Shown: positions 1 to 7,715 of the stretch, piece after piece
How positions within the stretch are numbered: the stretch's first letter is position 1
How the letters are laid out: the number at the start of each line of letters is the position of its first letter
NCBI GenBank assembly: GCA_051004015.1
Contig: JBPCKT010000123.1
Span: 1-62,122 of the forward strand
Source of the DNA: SXOA01 sp051004015
GTDB taxonomy: Bacteria > Planctomycetota > Planctomycetia > Pirellulales > Pirellulaceae
Direction: 5' to 3'
DNA: 62,122 bases
Notes under the pieces: generated by a model
Database searches by the model: none
Seen by the model: only the letters and a program-made list of their open reading frames with translations
What the model was told of the DNA's origin: nothing
Position numbers and translations under genes: made by a program

Positions 1-666
1 CACCAGGCCCACCAGCGAGCGCAGCGTGTCACCCGCAGATGCGAGCGCCTCGCGGGGGGTGATCGACCCGTCCGTCTCGATGTCGAGGATCAACGCGTCG
101 TAGTTGGTGTCCATCTCCACGCGGGTCGGCTCCACGAGGAAGGTCACTCGACGAACCGGCGAGAAGATGGAGTCGACCGGGATCACACCGATGGTGTTGC
201 CGGCGCGCTCACGGTCGGCCGACACGTAGCCGCGGCCGCGCTCGACCGTGATGTCGATGGCGAGCCGGCCCTTGGCGTTCAGCGTGGCGATCATGAGGTC
301 CTTGTTGAGGATCTCGATGTCCGACGTGGTCTGGATGTCCGTCGCATGGACCTCTGCCGGGCCACGGGCATCGATCCGCAACGTGACCGGCTCGTCGGAC
401 TCACAGGTGAGCACGAGGTCCTTCAGGTGCAGGATGATGTCGGTGACGTCCTCGGTCACCCCGGCGATCGTGTCGAACTCGTGCAACGCGTCGTCGAAGC
501 GCACCTGGGTGACTGCGGCGCACGGGATGGACGAGAGCAGGGTGCGGCGCAGCGAGTTGCCGAGCGTGTGGCCGAAGCCGGGCTCGAGCGGGCTGATGGC
601 GAAGCGCTGCCGATTGGCTTCTTCTTCGCCGGCCGGCTCAACCGTCGGTCGCTGAATGACCAGCAT
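1..666 (-). CDS. rpoA: RNA polymerase alpha subunit, N-terminal part (cut by window edge)
   Basis: Alpha subunit of RNA polymerase, which dimerises to start assembly of the core enzyme. The 222 visible codons run from ATG at 666 and cover the N-terminal assembly domain. Diagnostic stretches are FAISPLEPGFGHTLGNSLRR (residues about 22-41), LLSSIPCAAVT and the ERGRGYVSADRERAG segment with IPVDSIFSPV. The C-terminal DNA-binding domain lies outside the window. A GGAAGG ribosome-binding site sits 7 nt before the start. It follows rpsD by 30 nt, the actinobacterial order rpsM-rpsK-rpsD-rpoA. The wording (MLVIQRPTVEPAGEEE, PVDSIFSPVRRVTFLVEPTRVE) is closer to actinobacterial alpha than to planctomycete alpha as I remember them. 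Confidence 0.95.
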   Translation of the reverse strand, partial: MLVIQRPTVEPAGEEEANRQRFAISPLEPGFGHTLGNSLRRTLLSSIPCAAVTQVRFDDALHEFDTIAGVTEDVTDIILHLKDLVLTCESDEPVTLRIDARGPAEVHATDIQTTSDIEILNKDLMIATLNAKGRLAIDITVERGRGYVSADRERAGNTIGVIPVDSIFSPVRRVTFLVEPTRVEMDTNYDALILDIETDGSITPREALASAGDTLRSLVGLV

Positions 667-696
667 GAAATTACCTTCCTACAGGGGTGACGCGGG

Positions 697-1323
697 TTAC
701 TTGGAGTAGAGCTCGACGATGAGCTGCTCGCGCACGGGCACGTCGATGTGCTCCCGTAGCGGCATGTCTCGCACCGTGACCTGGAAGCCGGAGTCCCCGG
801 ACTCGAGCCACGGAGGGCTCTGACGATCAAGCGTGTCGAGGTTGTGGCGTACGACGATGAACGAGCGGGCCTTGTCGCCCAGCTCGACCACGTCACCCTT
901 GCGGGCCTGGTAGCTCGGGATCGTGACGCGGCGGCCGTTGAACTTGACGTGGCCGTGGCGCACGAACTGCCGGGACTGGGCGCGACTGGCGCCCCAGCCG
1001 GCGCGGAACACGACGTTGTCGAGGCGCTGTTCGAGCATCCGCAGCAGGTTCTCGCCGGTGACGCCGGTCTGGCGGTTCGCCTCGACGTACAGGTTGCGGA
1101 ACTGCTTCTCCATCAGGCCGTAGATACGGCGGCACTTCTGCTTCTCACGCAGCTGAATGAGGTACTCCGACCCCTGCCGCATCCGGGCGCGACCGTGATC
1201 GCCGGGCGGGTACGGGCGGCGCTCGATCGGGCACTTCATCGAGTCGCACTTGGCGCCCTTCAGATACAGCTTCATCCGTTCGCGCCGGCAGAGCCGGCAG
1301 ACGGGTCCGGTGTAACGAGCCAT
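697..1323 (-). CDS. rpsD: 30S ribosomal protein S4, zinc-binding form
   Basis: Primary 16S rRNA-binding protein of the small subunit. 208 residues, full length. An N-terminal zinc motif is present (C9, C12, C26, C31), followed by RRPYPPGDHGR, the core RLDNVVFRAGWGASRAQSRQFVRHGH (an S4/alpha-L motif) and an ending VREQLIVELYSK. An AGGAG site precedes the ATG. Sequence details and position between rpsK and rpoA match Acidimicrobiia-type actinobacterial operons. Planctomycetes such as Rhodopirellula, as I recall, carry a zinc-free S4 elsewhere in the genome, so this gene supports foreign or chimeric origin of positions 1 to about 1740. Confidence 0.96.
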   Translation of the reverse strand: MARYTGPVCRLCRRERMKLYLKGAKCDSMKCPIERRPYPPGDHGRARMRQGSEYLIQLREKQKCRRIYGLMEKQFRNLYVEANRQTGVTGENLLRMLEQRLDNVVFRAGWGASRAQSRQFVRHGHVKFNGRRVTIPSYQARKGDVVELGDKARSFIVVRHNLDTLDRQSPPWLESGDSGFQVTVRDMPLREHIDVPVREQLIVELYSK

Positions 1324-1339
1324 GCTCGGTTGCTCCTGA

Positions 1340-1738
1340 TCAGACCCGGCGCCGCTTGGGAGGGCGGCAGCCGTTGTGGGGGACGGGGGTGACGTCTTTG
1401 ATTCCGGTGACCTCGATGCCGGTGTTCTGCAGCGACCGGATGGCGGTCTCTCGTCCCGATCCAGGACCCTTCACCACGACGTCGACCTTGCGCACACCGT
1501 GTTCCATGGCCCGTCGGGCGCACTGCTCGGCCGCCATCTGAGCGGCGAACGGCGTCGACTTGCGCGAGCCCTTGAACCCGACGTTGCCGGCTGATGCCCA
1601 GGCGAGCACGTTGCCATCCTGATCGGCGATGGCCACGATCGTGTTGTTGAACGAGCTCTTGATGTGCGCCACCCCATAGGTGACGTTCTTGCGCTCGCGC
1701 TTGCGGGGGCGGCGGCCGCCCGGCTTCGGCTTGGCCAC
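1340..1738 (-). CDS. rpsK: 30S ribosomal protein S11
   Basis: Platform protein of the 30S subunit. 132 residues, from a GTG start that shares one base with the TAG stop of rpsM (TAGTG), so translation is probably coupled. Conserved features are GVAHIKSSFNNTIV, WASAGNVGFKGSRKSTPFAAQMAAE and the C-terminal PHNGCRPPKRRRV. The N-terminus (VAKPKPGGRRPRKRERKNVTYG) and RSLQNTGIEVTGIKDVTPVPHNG look actinobacterial, whereas the upstream rpsM looks planctomycete. The reading-frame junction is intact despite this change. Confidence 0.95.
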   Translation of the reverse strand: MAKPKPGGRRPRKRERKNVTYGVAHIKSSFNNTIVAIADQDGNVLAWASAGNVGFKGSRKSTPFAAQMAAEQCARRAMEHGVRKVDVVVKGPGSGRETAIRSLQNTGIEVTGIKDVTPVPHNGCRPPKRRRV

Positions 1739-2115
1739 TACTTGCGAACCTTCTTCTTGCCGGCCACCGTCTTCTTGGGGCCCTTGCGGGTGCGGGCGTT
1801 GGTGCGGGTGCGCTGGCCACGGACGGGGAGTCCCAGCCGGTGCCTCATGCCGCGGTAGCACTTGATGTCCCGCAGGCGGTTGATGTTCTGTTGCACCTGG
1901 CGGCGGAGGGGGCCTTCCACGGTGTAGTCCCGCTCCAGCAGCACGGCCAGTCGGGAAAGTTCTTCTTCGGCCAGGTCCCGGGCATGTTTCCGCGGATCGA
2001 TGCCGGCCTTATGGCACAGCTCCAGGGCCACTTTGTCCCCCACGCCGTACAAGTAACGCAGCGCGAAGGCCGTGGCCTTGTCGTTGGGAATATCGACACC
2101 GAGCAAACGAGGCAT
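1738..2115 (-). CDS. rpsM: 30S ribosomal protein S13
   Basis: Head protein of the small subunit contacting 16S rRNA and tRNA. 125 residues, starting MPRLLGVDIPNDK and ending in the basic tail RTRTNARTRKGPKKTVAGKKK. The central part (EGPLRRQVQQNINRLRDIKCYRGMRHR) has the planctomycete style, unlike the actinobacterial version expected next to the rpsK-rpsD-rpoA block below it. A GGAGAG site lies just upstream of ATG. Nucleotides for the conserved C-terminal tail (about 1745-1815) are the likely crossover point if the contig is chimeric. Confidence 0.95.
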   Translation of the reverse strand: MPRLLGVDIPNDKATAFALRYLYGVGDKVALELCHKAGIDPRKHARDLAEEELSRLAVLLERDYTVEGPLRRQVQQNINRLRDIKCYRGMRHRLGLPVRGQRTRTNARTRKGPKKTVAGKKKVRK

Positions 2116-2205
2116 GTTTTCTCTCCAAGACCAATCGAACCAAGGCCAATCGAGCGTGCGAGGCCACCCCAGAATCCAGGACGCAACTCCACTAGCTACA
2201 GCAAG

Positions 2206-2319
2206 TTAGCCCTGCCGCTGCTTGTGGCGGGCGTTGGTGCAAACGACGTAGACCCGGCCCTTGCGGCGCACGATTTTGCAGTTTTCGCAGATCTTCTTGA
2301 CGCTGGTACGCACTTTCAT
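2206..2319 (-). CDS. rpmJ: 50S ribosomal protein L36
   Basis: Smallest large-subunit protein, 37 residues, starting MKVRTSVKKICENCK. It is the zinc-binding form, with C11, C14, C27 and H32. It lies 90 nt upstream of rpsM on the same strand, a standard pairing. Here the pair is detached from the spc operon (which ends with adk at 29.5 kb) and follows fusA instead. Confidence 0.95.
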   Translation of the reverse strand: MKVRTSVKKICENCKIVRRKGRVYVVCTNARHKQRQG

Positions 2320-2558
2320 GACAACACCCAAAGTTCGGGTAAAGCGACTCAGTATAAGGCTTTCGGCACACCTTCGGCAAGGGGCTCGGAAGCACGAAAC
2401 GAGTCCCTCGGGGAAGGTTGCCGGGCGAGCATTTTGGCCCGCTTGTAGGCCAGAACCGCGCAATCCCGTCCTTCGATGCGCCAATGGAAAGACCCCAGCA
2501 AAGCTGAGGTCTTGTAGCGGGCGCGATGAATGCTGGGCAGGCTGGAAGCCTACCCCAC
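2320..2558. repeat. fusA-rpmJ intergenic region with palindromes
   Basis: No gene seen in 239 bases. It contains a palindrome at 2491-2511 (GACCCCAGC, loop AAA, GCTGAGGTC, one mismatch). A second unit lies around 2533-2565; read on the minus strand it is GTGGGGTAGGCTTCCAGCC followed by TGCCC. That is a GTAG tetranucleotide plus palindrome, the layout of REP elements. The same GTGGGGTAGGC string reappears at the extreme right end of the window. Either palindrome could act as a terminator or processing site between fusA and rpmJ. Confidence 0.5.
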
Positions 2559-4649
2559 CTACCTCGCGCCCACGAGCTGCTGCTTCTTCTTGTCGGCAAT
2601 GATCTCTTCCTGCACGTTGCCGGGGACCTTGCGGTAGCAGGAGAGCTCCATGGTGAACGTCCCTTGCCCCTGCGACATGCTCCGGATGTCGGTCGAGTAG
2701 CCGAAGGTTTCGGCCAGGGGAATTTCGCAGATGATGTTGGCGATGTTGTCCCGCATCTCGCTGTGGACGATCAGGCCGCGGCGGCTGTTGATGTCGCCGG
2801 TGATGGCCCCTTGGAAGTTCTCCGGGCACTCGATCTCGACCTTCATGATCGGCTCCAGGATCGCCGGCTTGGTGTCCTTGAAGTGCTCGCGGAAGCAGCC
2901 TTCAGCGCAGGTTTGGAAAGCCCGGTCGGAGGAGTCGACATCGTGGTACGAGCCGTCTTCCAGCACCGCTTTCAGGCCGACGACGGGATACTCCGCCAGC
3001 GGACCCTTGCCAACGACCGTTTTGAAGCCCTTCTCGACCGACGGAATGAAGTTCTTGGGGATGCGTCCGCCCTTGACTTCGTCCTCGAAAATAAAGGTCT
3101 CCTCCGAGCCCTCCGGCAGCGGCTCGAAGTAGCCGACAATGTGGGCATATTGCCCGCTGCCGCCGGTCTGCTTCTTGTGCTTGTAGTTCCACTCGGCCTT
3201 GCGGGTGGGAGCTTCGCGGTAGCTTACCTTGGGAGCACCGACCTCGAGTTCCACTTTGTATTCGCGGCGGATCCGCTCGACGTAGATCTCCAAGTGCAAT
3301 TCGCCCATGCCAGCGATGATGGTTTCGCTTGTTTCCTCATCGTTGAAGACGTTAAACGTGGGGTCTTCCTTGCGGAATCGTTGCAAGGCCTTGCTCATTT
3401 TGTCGGCGTCGCCGCGGTTGAGCGGATTGACGGCCACCTTGATGACCGGTGCCGGCACGAACATGCTTTCCAGCGTGCAATACTTGGTGTCGGCGGCGAA
3501 GGTGTCGCCGCTGGCGCAGTCGATTCCCATGATCGCCACGATGTCGCCGGCTTCGGCGGAGTCCACTTCTTCCCGCTTGTCGGCGTGCATCTTCACGATG
3601 CGACTGAAGCGCTCCTTGCGGCTGGTCCGCTGGTTATAGACCATGTCCCCCTTGCTCACTTTGCCCTGATAGACCCGCATGAACGTAAGCTGGCCGTGTT
3701 GGTCCTCGACCAGCTTGAATGCCATGCCCACGAACGGCTTTTTCGGGTCCGATTCGAGCGGAACCATCTCGTCCGGCTTGGACCAGTTCTTGGCCTTGAG
3801 CTCCCGCTGCAGCGGATTGGGCAAATAGCGGACGATGGCGTCCAGCAACAGTTGAACGCCCTTGTTCTTGTAAGCCGAGCCCACAAACACCGGCGTGAAC
3901 CCCTGCTGCTGCACGGCAGCGGTGGCCACCTTGTGAATCAGCTCTTCGCCCGGCTCCTGCTCTTGCAGCAGCAGCTCCATCAATTCGTCGCTGTACATCG
4001 CCAGCGTTTCGAGCATGTGATGCCGGTACTTCTTCACCTCGGCGTCGTATTCGGCGGGGACCGGCTCTTCGCGCACGTCCTCCCCCTTGGGGCCGTCAAA
4101 ATAATAAGCCTTGAGTTTGATCAGGTCGATCATGCCCACGAAGGTTTCGCCGGCGCCCATCGGGTACTGCATCAGGCAGGCATCGACGCCCAGCTTCGCC
4201 TTGACATCGTCCACGATGGAGAACGGGCGGGCTCCGGTCCGGTCCATCTTGTTGATAAACGCCAGACGGGGGATCTTGTACCGCTTCATCTGCCGGTCCA
4301 CGGTCATCGACTGCGACTGCACGCCGCCGACCGCGCAGAGCACGAGAATCGCCCCGTCCAGAACGCGGAGCGAGCGCTCGACCTCAATCGTGAAGTCCAC
4401 GTGGCCGGGGGTATCGATGAGGTTCATCGTGTGCCCGTCCCACTCCAGGTGCGTGGCGGCACTGGTGATGGTGATGCCCCGCTCCTTTTCGAGCTCCATA
4501 TGGTCCATCACCGCCCCGTCGCCGCTCCCTTTGACCTCCCCCATTTTGTAGATCCGGCCGGAATAAAACAGAATCCGCTCGCTGAGCGTGGTCTTGCCGG
4601 AGTCGATGTGGGCGGAAATGCCGAAGTTGCGAACTTTTGTGAGGTCCAT
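2559..4649 (-). CDS. fusA: Elongation factor G, spdEFG1/mtEFG1-like
   Basis: Ribosomal translocase GTPase, 696 residues, full length. GTPase motifs: G1 AHIDSGKT (13-20), switch I RGIT (57-60), DTPG (79-82), NKMD (133-136). Domains II-V follow, ending ADKKKQQLVGAR. The HIDSGKTTLSERILFYSG wording instead of HVDAGKTT is typical of mitochondrial EF-G1 and the spdEFG1 group of spirochaetes, planctomycetes and some deltaproteobacteria, where a second EF-G is dedicated to recycling. That assignment is from memory of the family. The gene is not beside rpsL-rpsG-tuf as in many bacteria but precedes rpmJ-rpsM on the same strand. Confidence 0.95.
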   Translation of the reverse strand: MDLTKVRNFGISAHIDSGKTTLSERILFYSGRIYKMGEVKGSGDGAVMDHMELEKERGITITSAATHLEWDGHTMNLIDTPGHVDFTIEVERSLRVLDGAILVLCAVGGVQSQSMTVDRQMKRYKIPRLAFINKMDRTGARPFSIVDDVKAKLGVDACLMQYPMGAGETFVGMIDLIKLKAYYFDGPKGEDVREEPVPAEYDAEVKKYRHHMLETLAMYSDELMELLLQEQEPGEELIHKVATAAVQQQGFTPVFVGSAYKNKGVQLLLDAIVRYLPNPLQRELKAKNWSKPDEMVPLESDPKKPFVGMAFKLVEDQHGQLTFMRVYQGKVSKGDMVYNQRTSRKERFSRIVKMHADKREEVDSAEAGDIVAIMGIDCASGDTFAADTKYCTLESMFVPAPVIKVAVNPLNRGDADKMSKALQRFRKEDPTFNVFNDEETSETIIAGMGELHLEIYVERIRREYKVELEVGAPKVSYREAPTRKAEWNYKHKKQTGGSGQYAHIVGYFEPLPEGSEETFIFEDEVKGGRIPKNFIPSVEKGFKTVVGKGPLAEYPVVGLKAVLEDGSYHDVDSSDRAFQTCAEGCFREHFKDTKPAILEPIMKVEIECPENFQGAITGDINSRRGLIVHSEMRDNIANIICEIPLAETFGYSTDIRSMSQGQGTFTMELSCYRKVPGNVQEEIIADKKKQQLVGAR

Positions 4650-4764
4650 ACGTCACCTTGGAATTAAGCCGGGTTGCCCCAGCGGCTGCAAATGCAGGGC
4701 CGCAGGACAGAAGGCAGAAATCAAGCTCCTGAATACTCTGAGGAAGGGAAGGGAAATTTACGTT

Positions 4765-4794
4765 AGCGTAAAGATTCTCAGGGCTATCGGCCAA
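4765..4794 (-). promoter_or_regulatory. Candidate promoter of fusA
   Basis: On the minus strand TTGGCC (4794-4789) and TACGCT (4770-4765) are separated by 18 bases, about 115 bases before the fusA start. Directly downstream is a small palindrome TTTACG-CTAA-CGTAAA (4757-4770) that overlaps the -10 and could be an operator or leader hairpin. Only partial matches to consensus. Confidence 0.35.
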
Positions 4795-5195
4795 TACGAC
4801 ACCCTTGGGGCGCGGCCGAAAACCATGATGCAATTACGATACCCCGCTGGCACAGAATGGGCTTTTTTGCAGCCGGGGTTCACGGAAAGGAGGGAGGGAG
4901 CCTTTCAGGGAAAGACCAGCCAGGCCAATCGGCGCGGGGCGGGGCAACAATCGCAATCCCTAATAATACCGGAAAGTGGGACGGCGGAAAGGTCAAATCA
5001 GGTGGACGGAAGGGGGTGTCAAGGAAAATATCGAGGTAAATATGGAAGTGAAGAGAGGTGATGGGACACGGAAAACACGGAGGACACGGCTGGAGGCCAG
5101 CAATCGGGGGTTTTTCGGTCCTGGGTGATGAAATCACCCCTTCCGCAGAATCCAAAAAAGGGCGATAAGTCCACACCAACCCCCAATTCCCGCCG
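4795..5195. other. Long intergenic region without a convincing gene
   Basis: About 400 bases between the fusA promoter and a small plus-strand ORF. Seen in it: a 9-bp-period run built on ACACGG (about 5074-5096), a dispersed-repeat type common in environmental bacterial genomes, and a perfect hairpin GGGTGAT-GAA-ATCACCC near 5125-5141. No RNA gene was recognised. Confidence 0.4.
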
Positions 5196-5402
5196 ATGTC
5201 ACAACAGTCACCGCCTACCTCTTGTCCAAGCTGCGGACAATCAAACCCCAAGCTCGTTTCCAGCTTACCCGGCTCACTGAATTCTCCCGCTGGCCGGGAC
5301 GACAGCACGGTAGCGGTCTATAAGTGCCAGTGCGGGTATCTGTTCGCCGTGGCGAATGTAGGCCAGCCCCCCCCTGGCTTCGACCCGGATTCAAAGCCGT
5401 GA
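5196..5402 (+). CDS. Small zinc-ribbon-like protein, unknown function
   Basis: 68 residues. A CPSCGQ motif at residues 10-15 and a KCQCGY motif near residue 44 resemble the two halves of a zinc ribbon, so metal binding is plausible. There is no signal peptide or membrane segment and the C-terminus is proline-rich (QPPPGFDPDSKP). No clear ribosome-binding site is visible. It stands alone, convergent with the aldehyde dehydrogenase gene. I do not recognise the family; the cysteine pairs and codon use are the only arguments that it is real. Confidence 0.45.
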   Translation: MSQQSPPTSCPSCGQSNPKLVSSLPGSLNSPAGRDDSTVAVYKCQCGYLFAVANVGQPPPGFDPDSKP

Positions 5403-5479
5403 CGCGCGAGGAACTTCGCCAGGTGCTCGGTATCCGCATTTCTCACACAAGCGACTCCTCACTCATCCTTGCTACCCCG

Positions 5480-7180
5480 TCAGCGCCCACCAGAATATCT
5501 TCGGCAGCTTGAGCCAGCTCGGGCGGCACTCGAACGCGACGAGGCGGGGGCCGACGCGGTGGGACTGGCGGTGCTAGCCCACCAGACCGGCTTGGGAAGC
5601 GGGCGGAAACGGCCGCGGAGGACCGATTTCTCGACATTCTCGAGCAGATAGGCATTGTGGACGACGCCGCGGCCCGATTGGATGTTGCTGCTTTCGCTGC
5701 CGGGGTAAGCTCCCCAACTGGTGCAACCGAGGGCATAGCTGACGCCGACCCAGTGGTTGATGCCGACTGTGCCGACACGGAGGTTGGCCATCGCCTGCTT
5801 GACCGCCCGCCCGACTTTCTTGTCCGGCTGGGAGTCGGGGGAGACGAGTATCGAAGCATTAAGCGTTCCCCACAATACGTCGTTCACGAAGGCCGTCGCC
5901 GCATCGACGAACGCTGCGGGGGACGGTGCGGATAGCGGCGCTTCGCCCATCAAGGAACAGAATGCTTCGGTGGTGAAGCAGATGTCTTCCGCCCGATTCG
6001 GGTCGAGGCCGGAAATCAACGTCCACGGCAGGCAATCGCCGGTCTCATTATTTTGCAGGCCGAACTGCTCGGCCTCGGGATGGGCGGCGAGGAATTTGGC
6101 ATGACGCTCCGCCGCACCGGGGTAATAGGCCTTCCGAGTCGGAATAGCCGAGAGGACGCTACGGACTTCGCGCAGCAGTGCGTCGCGCTGCGGCCAATCC
6201 TTCCAGGTGACGATGACCCGCGTGGCGTTGCAGTTGAAGCCCGCGTTGTTGACCAGCATCGACGCCAGATTCACCGCCTGCCGCCGCAAATCTCCCTGCG
6301 TCCACTGCCCGGGAACGACAATGACTCCGCTCACGTTCCCCAGCTCGCTCGTCATCGGCTTGATGAGCAGCGGCTCGTTCTTGGCTTTTCGCGCCGCTCC
6401 TTCCGCTCCGCTGCCGAAGACGATGGCGTCGTGTATTTTGTCGGAGCCGGTGATGTGGATTTCATCGACCGCTGGGTGATGGCAGAGAAACTCCCCCTCC
6501 GCTGCGCCGCCGTAGACGATGCGAAGTACGTTCCGCCGGATGAGCGGCGCCAGCAGCCGTTCGAAGATCGGTCCCAGGTAATCGTTCACCGGGTTCATCT
6601 TCAGCAGCACCACCTGGTTTTCTACAAACAGGCGATGGAAAGCATCCGTCGGTGGAATGCTGGAGACATTTCCCGCCTCCAGCACCAGGCAAATCTTCCC
6701 TCCAACGTCTCCTCTCGCTTCGCGAGAGGGGGTGAGACGATCCGGCTGCATCCAGACTTCGGCGGAGTAGAACGGAAAGAGGAGCCAGTCGAAGAGGTCG
6801 GTGGGAAACACCGGTGCGACCACCCTCCCCGCTGCATTCACCCGCGAGTTGCCCGGCAAGCGCGGTGCGCCGTAGCGGGCAATCTCTAGCAGCGAACGCC
6901 GGAGCAGGCGAAGGTTGCGAGCCGTGATATACGGCCCCGTCAGCCACTCTTCACCCTCCGCCGGCGTCCCCAGCGTCAACCCATTCGCCGCTGCCGTGGA
7001 CCCAACCCAAGCTTTGGCGATTTGCGGCAGAATTTCGAGCAGCTCGCGAGTAACAGCGGCCTTTTGCTCGGGCGATGACTTGGCCCAGGCATCCTTACCG
7101 GACTGAAGGTCTGCAAGGGCCTGCTCCAGGGCGGCATGACCCGCGAGTGATTCTGATGAGAGCATGGTCCCAACCGGCAA
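5480..7180 (-). CDS. NAD(P)-dependent aldehyde dehydrogenase family protein, C-terminus probably frameshifted
   Basis: Oxidises an unknown aldehyde. 566 residues as read. Catalytic set: AGN (N171), VLLKMNP (K194), ELGN (E279) and NAGFNCNAT (nucleophile C317), in the usual ALDH order. Up to PLPKPVWW (about residue 533) the sequence looks constrained; the last ~32 residues are Ala/Ser/Arg-rich like a shifted frame. Another frame of the same strand, from about 5573 to a TAG at 5472-5474, encodes a plausible end (HRVGPRLVAFE...PSWLKLPKIFWWALTG). A single missing base near 5571-5580 would restore it. Downstream of the amidohydrolase and membrane-protein genes on the same strand, spaced by 9-28 nt, so likely one transcription unit. 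Confidence 0.8.
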   Translation of the reverse strand: MPVGTMLSSESLAGHAALEQALADLQSGKDAWAKSSPEQKAAVTRELLEILPQIAKAWVGSTAAANGLTLGTPAEGEEWLTGPYITARNLRLLRRSLLEIARYGAPRLPGNSRVNAAGRVVAPVFPTDLFDWLLFPFYSAEVWMQPDRLTPSREARGDVGGKICLVLEAGNVSSIPPTDAFHRLFVENQVVLLKMNPVNDYLGPIFERLLAPLIRRNVLRIVYGGAAEGEFLCHHPAVDEIHITGSDKIHDAIVFGSGAEGAARKAKNEPLLIKPMTSELGNVSGVIVVPGQWTQGDLRRQAVNLASMLVNNAGFNCNATRVIVTWKDWPQRDALLREVRSVLSAIPTRKAYYPGAAERHAKFLAAHPEAEQFGLQNNETGDCLPWTLISGLDPNRAEDICFTTEAFCSLMGEAPLSAPSPAAFVDAATAFVNDVLWGTLNASILVSPDSQPDKKVGRAVKQAMANLRVGTVGINHWVGVSYALGCTSWGAYPGSESSNIQSGRGVVHNAYLLENVEKSVLRGRFRPLPKPVWWASTASPTASAPASSRSSAARAGSSCRRYSGGR

Positions 7181-7189
7181 AAGGCTGCA

Positions 7190-7687
7190 TTATAGAGCCC
7201 TTCGCGACCGCCTGGGAGTCATCGCTTTCCGCCTCGAGAGCACGAAACGAAGCACCCAGCCGAGTTGCAGTACGAAGGCCCCGATGGCTCCCCCCTGCAG
7301 CGTGGCTACGGAAAGATGCGGCGCAACTCGCGGCCAGTCTCGCCACCAGTTCCAATAGTCCATCTGCCGCAACGATTCGCCAAATTCAATAATCAGGGCT
7401 AGGCACGATAGGGAGCCAACGGACGCTCCCAAAATCACACCGCGAAATGCCGGGGACCACCTGCTTTCAGAGCAGCTTGGGGAAAACAGGGCCGACAGCA
7501 GTGCGGCGACGAGCGCAAGAACGGCAGGAACATTCCGCGCCCGCGCCACCGCATCATCCAAGTCAAATGCGGTCATCAGGTAGCTGCGGCGGAGGGCGTA
7601 GAACAAAGCAATCAGCGTTGTTACGTAGAGCAGAAAGCGCAACGAGAACTGAAGGCTCCGGGGGAGTTTTTTGGGCAGCGCAGGCAT
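7190..7687 (-). CDS. Hypothetical membrane protein, planctomycete type
   Basis: 165 residues, unknown function. It begins with a basic segment and the hydrophobic stretch QFSLRFLLYVTTLIALFYAL (13-32), a pattern recurrent in planctomycete inner-membrane proteins. Further hydrophobic segments lie around 54-68 (VLALVAALLSALFS), 82-100 (GVILGASVGSLSCLALII) and 128-148. The tail is strongly basic (SRRKAMTPRRSRRAL). It lies between the amidohydrolase and aldehyde dehydrogenase genes with short gaps. Probably four membrane passes. Confidence 0.7.
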   Translation of the reverse strand: MPALPKKLPRSLQFSLRFLLYVTTLIALFYALRRSYLMTAFDLDDAVARARNVPAVLALVAALLSALFSPSCSESRWSPAFRGVILGASVGSLSCLALIIEFGESLRQMDYWNWWRDWPRVAPHLSVATLQGGAIGAFVLQLGWVLRFVLSRRKAMTPRRSRRAL

Positions 7688-7715
7688 GAACTCCCATTCG
7701 CTGCCGGGGCGAAGA

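Noticed and set aside
2526..4667. 713-codon open frame on the plus strand opposite fusA
   Set aside because: It mirrors fusA codon structure, has a His/Leu/Val-rich composition typical of antisense frames and no recognisable domain.
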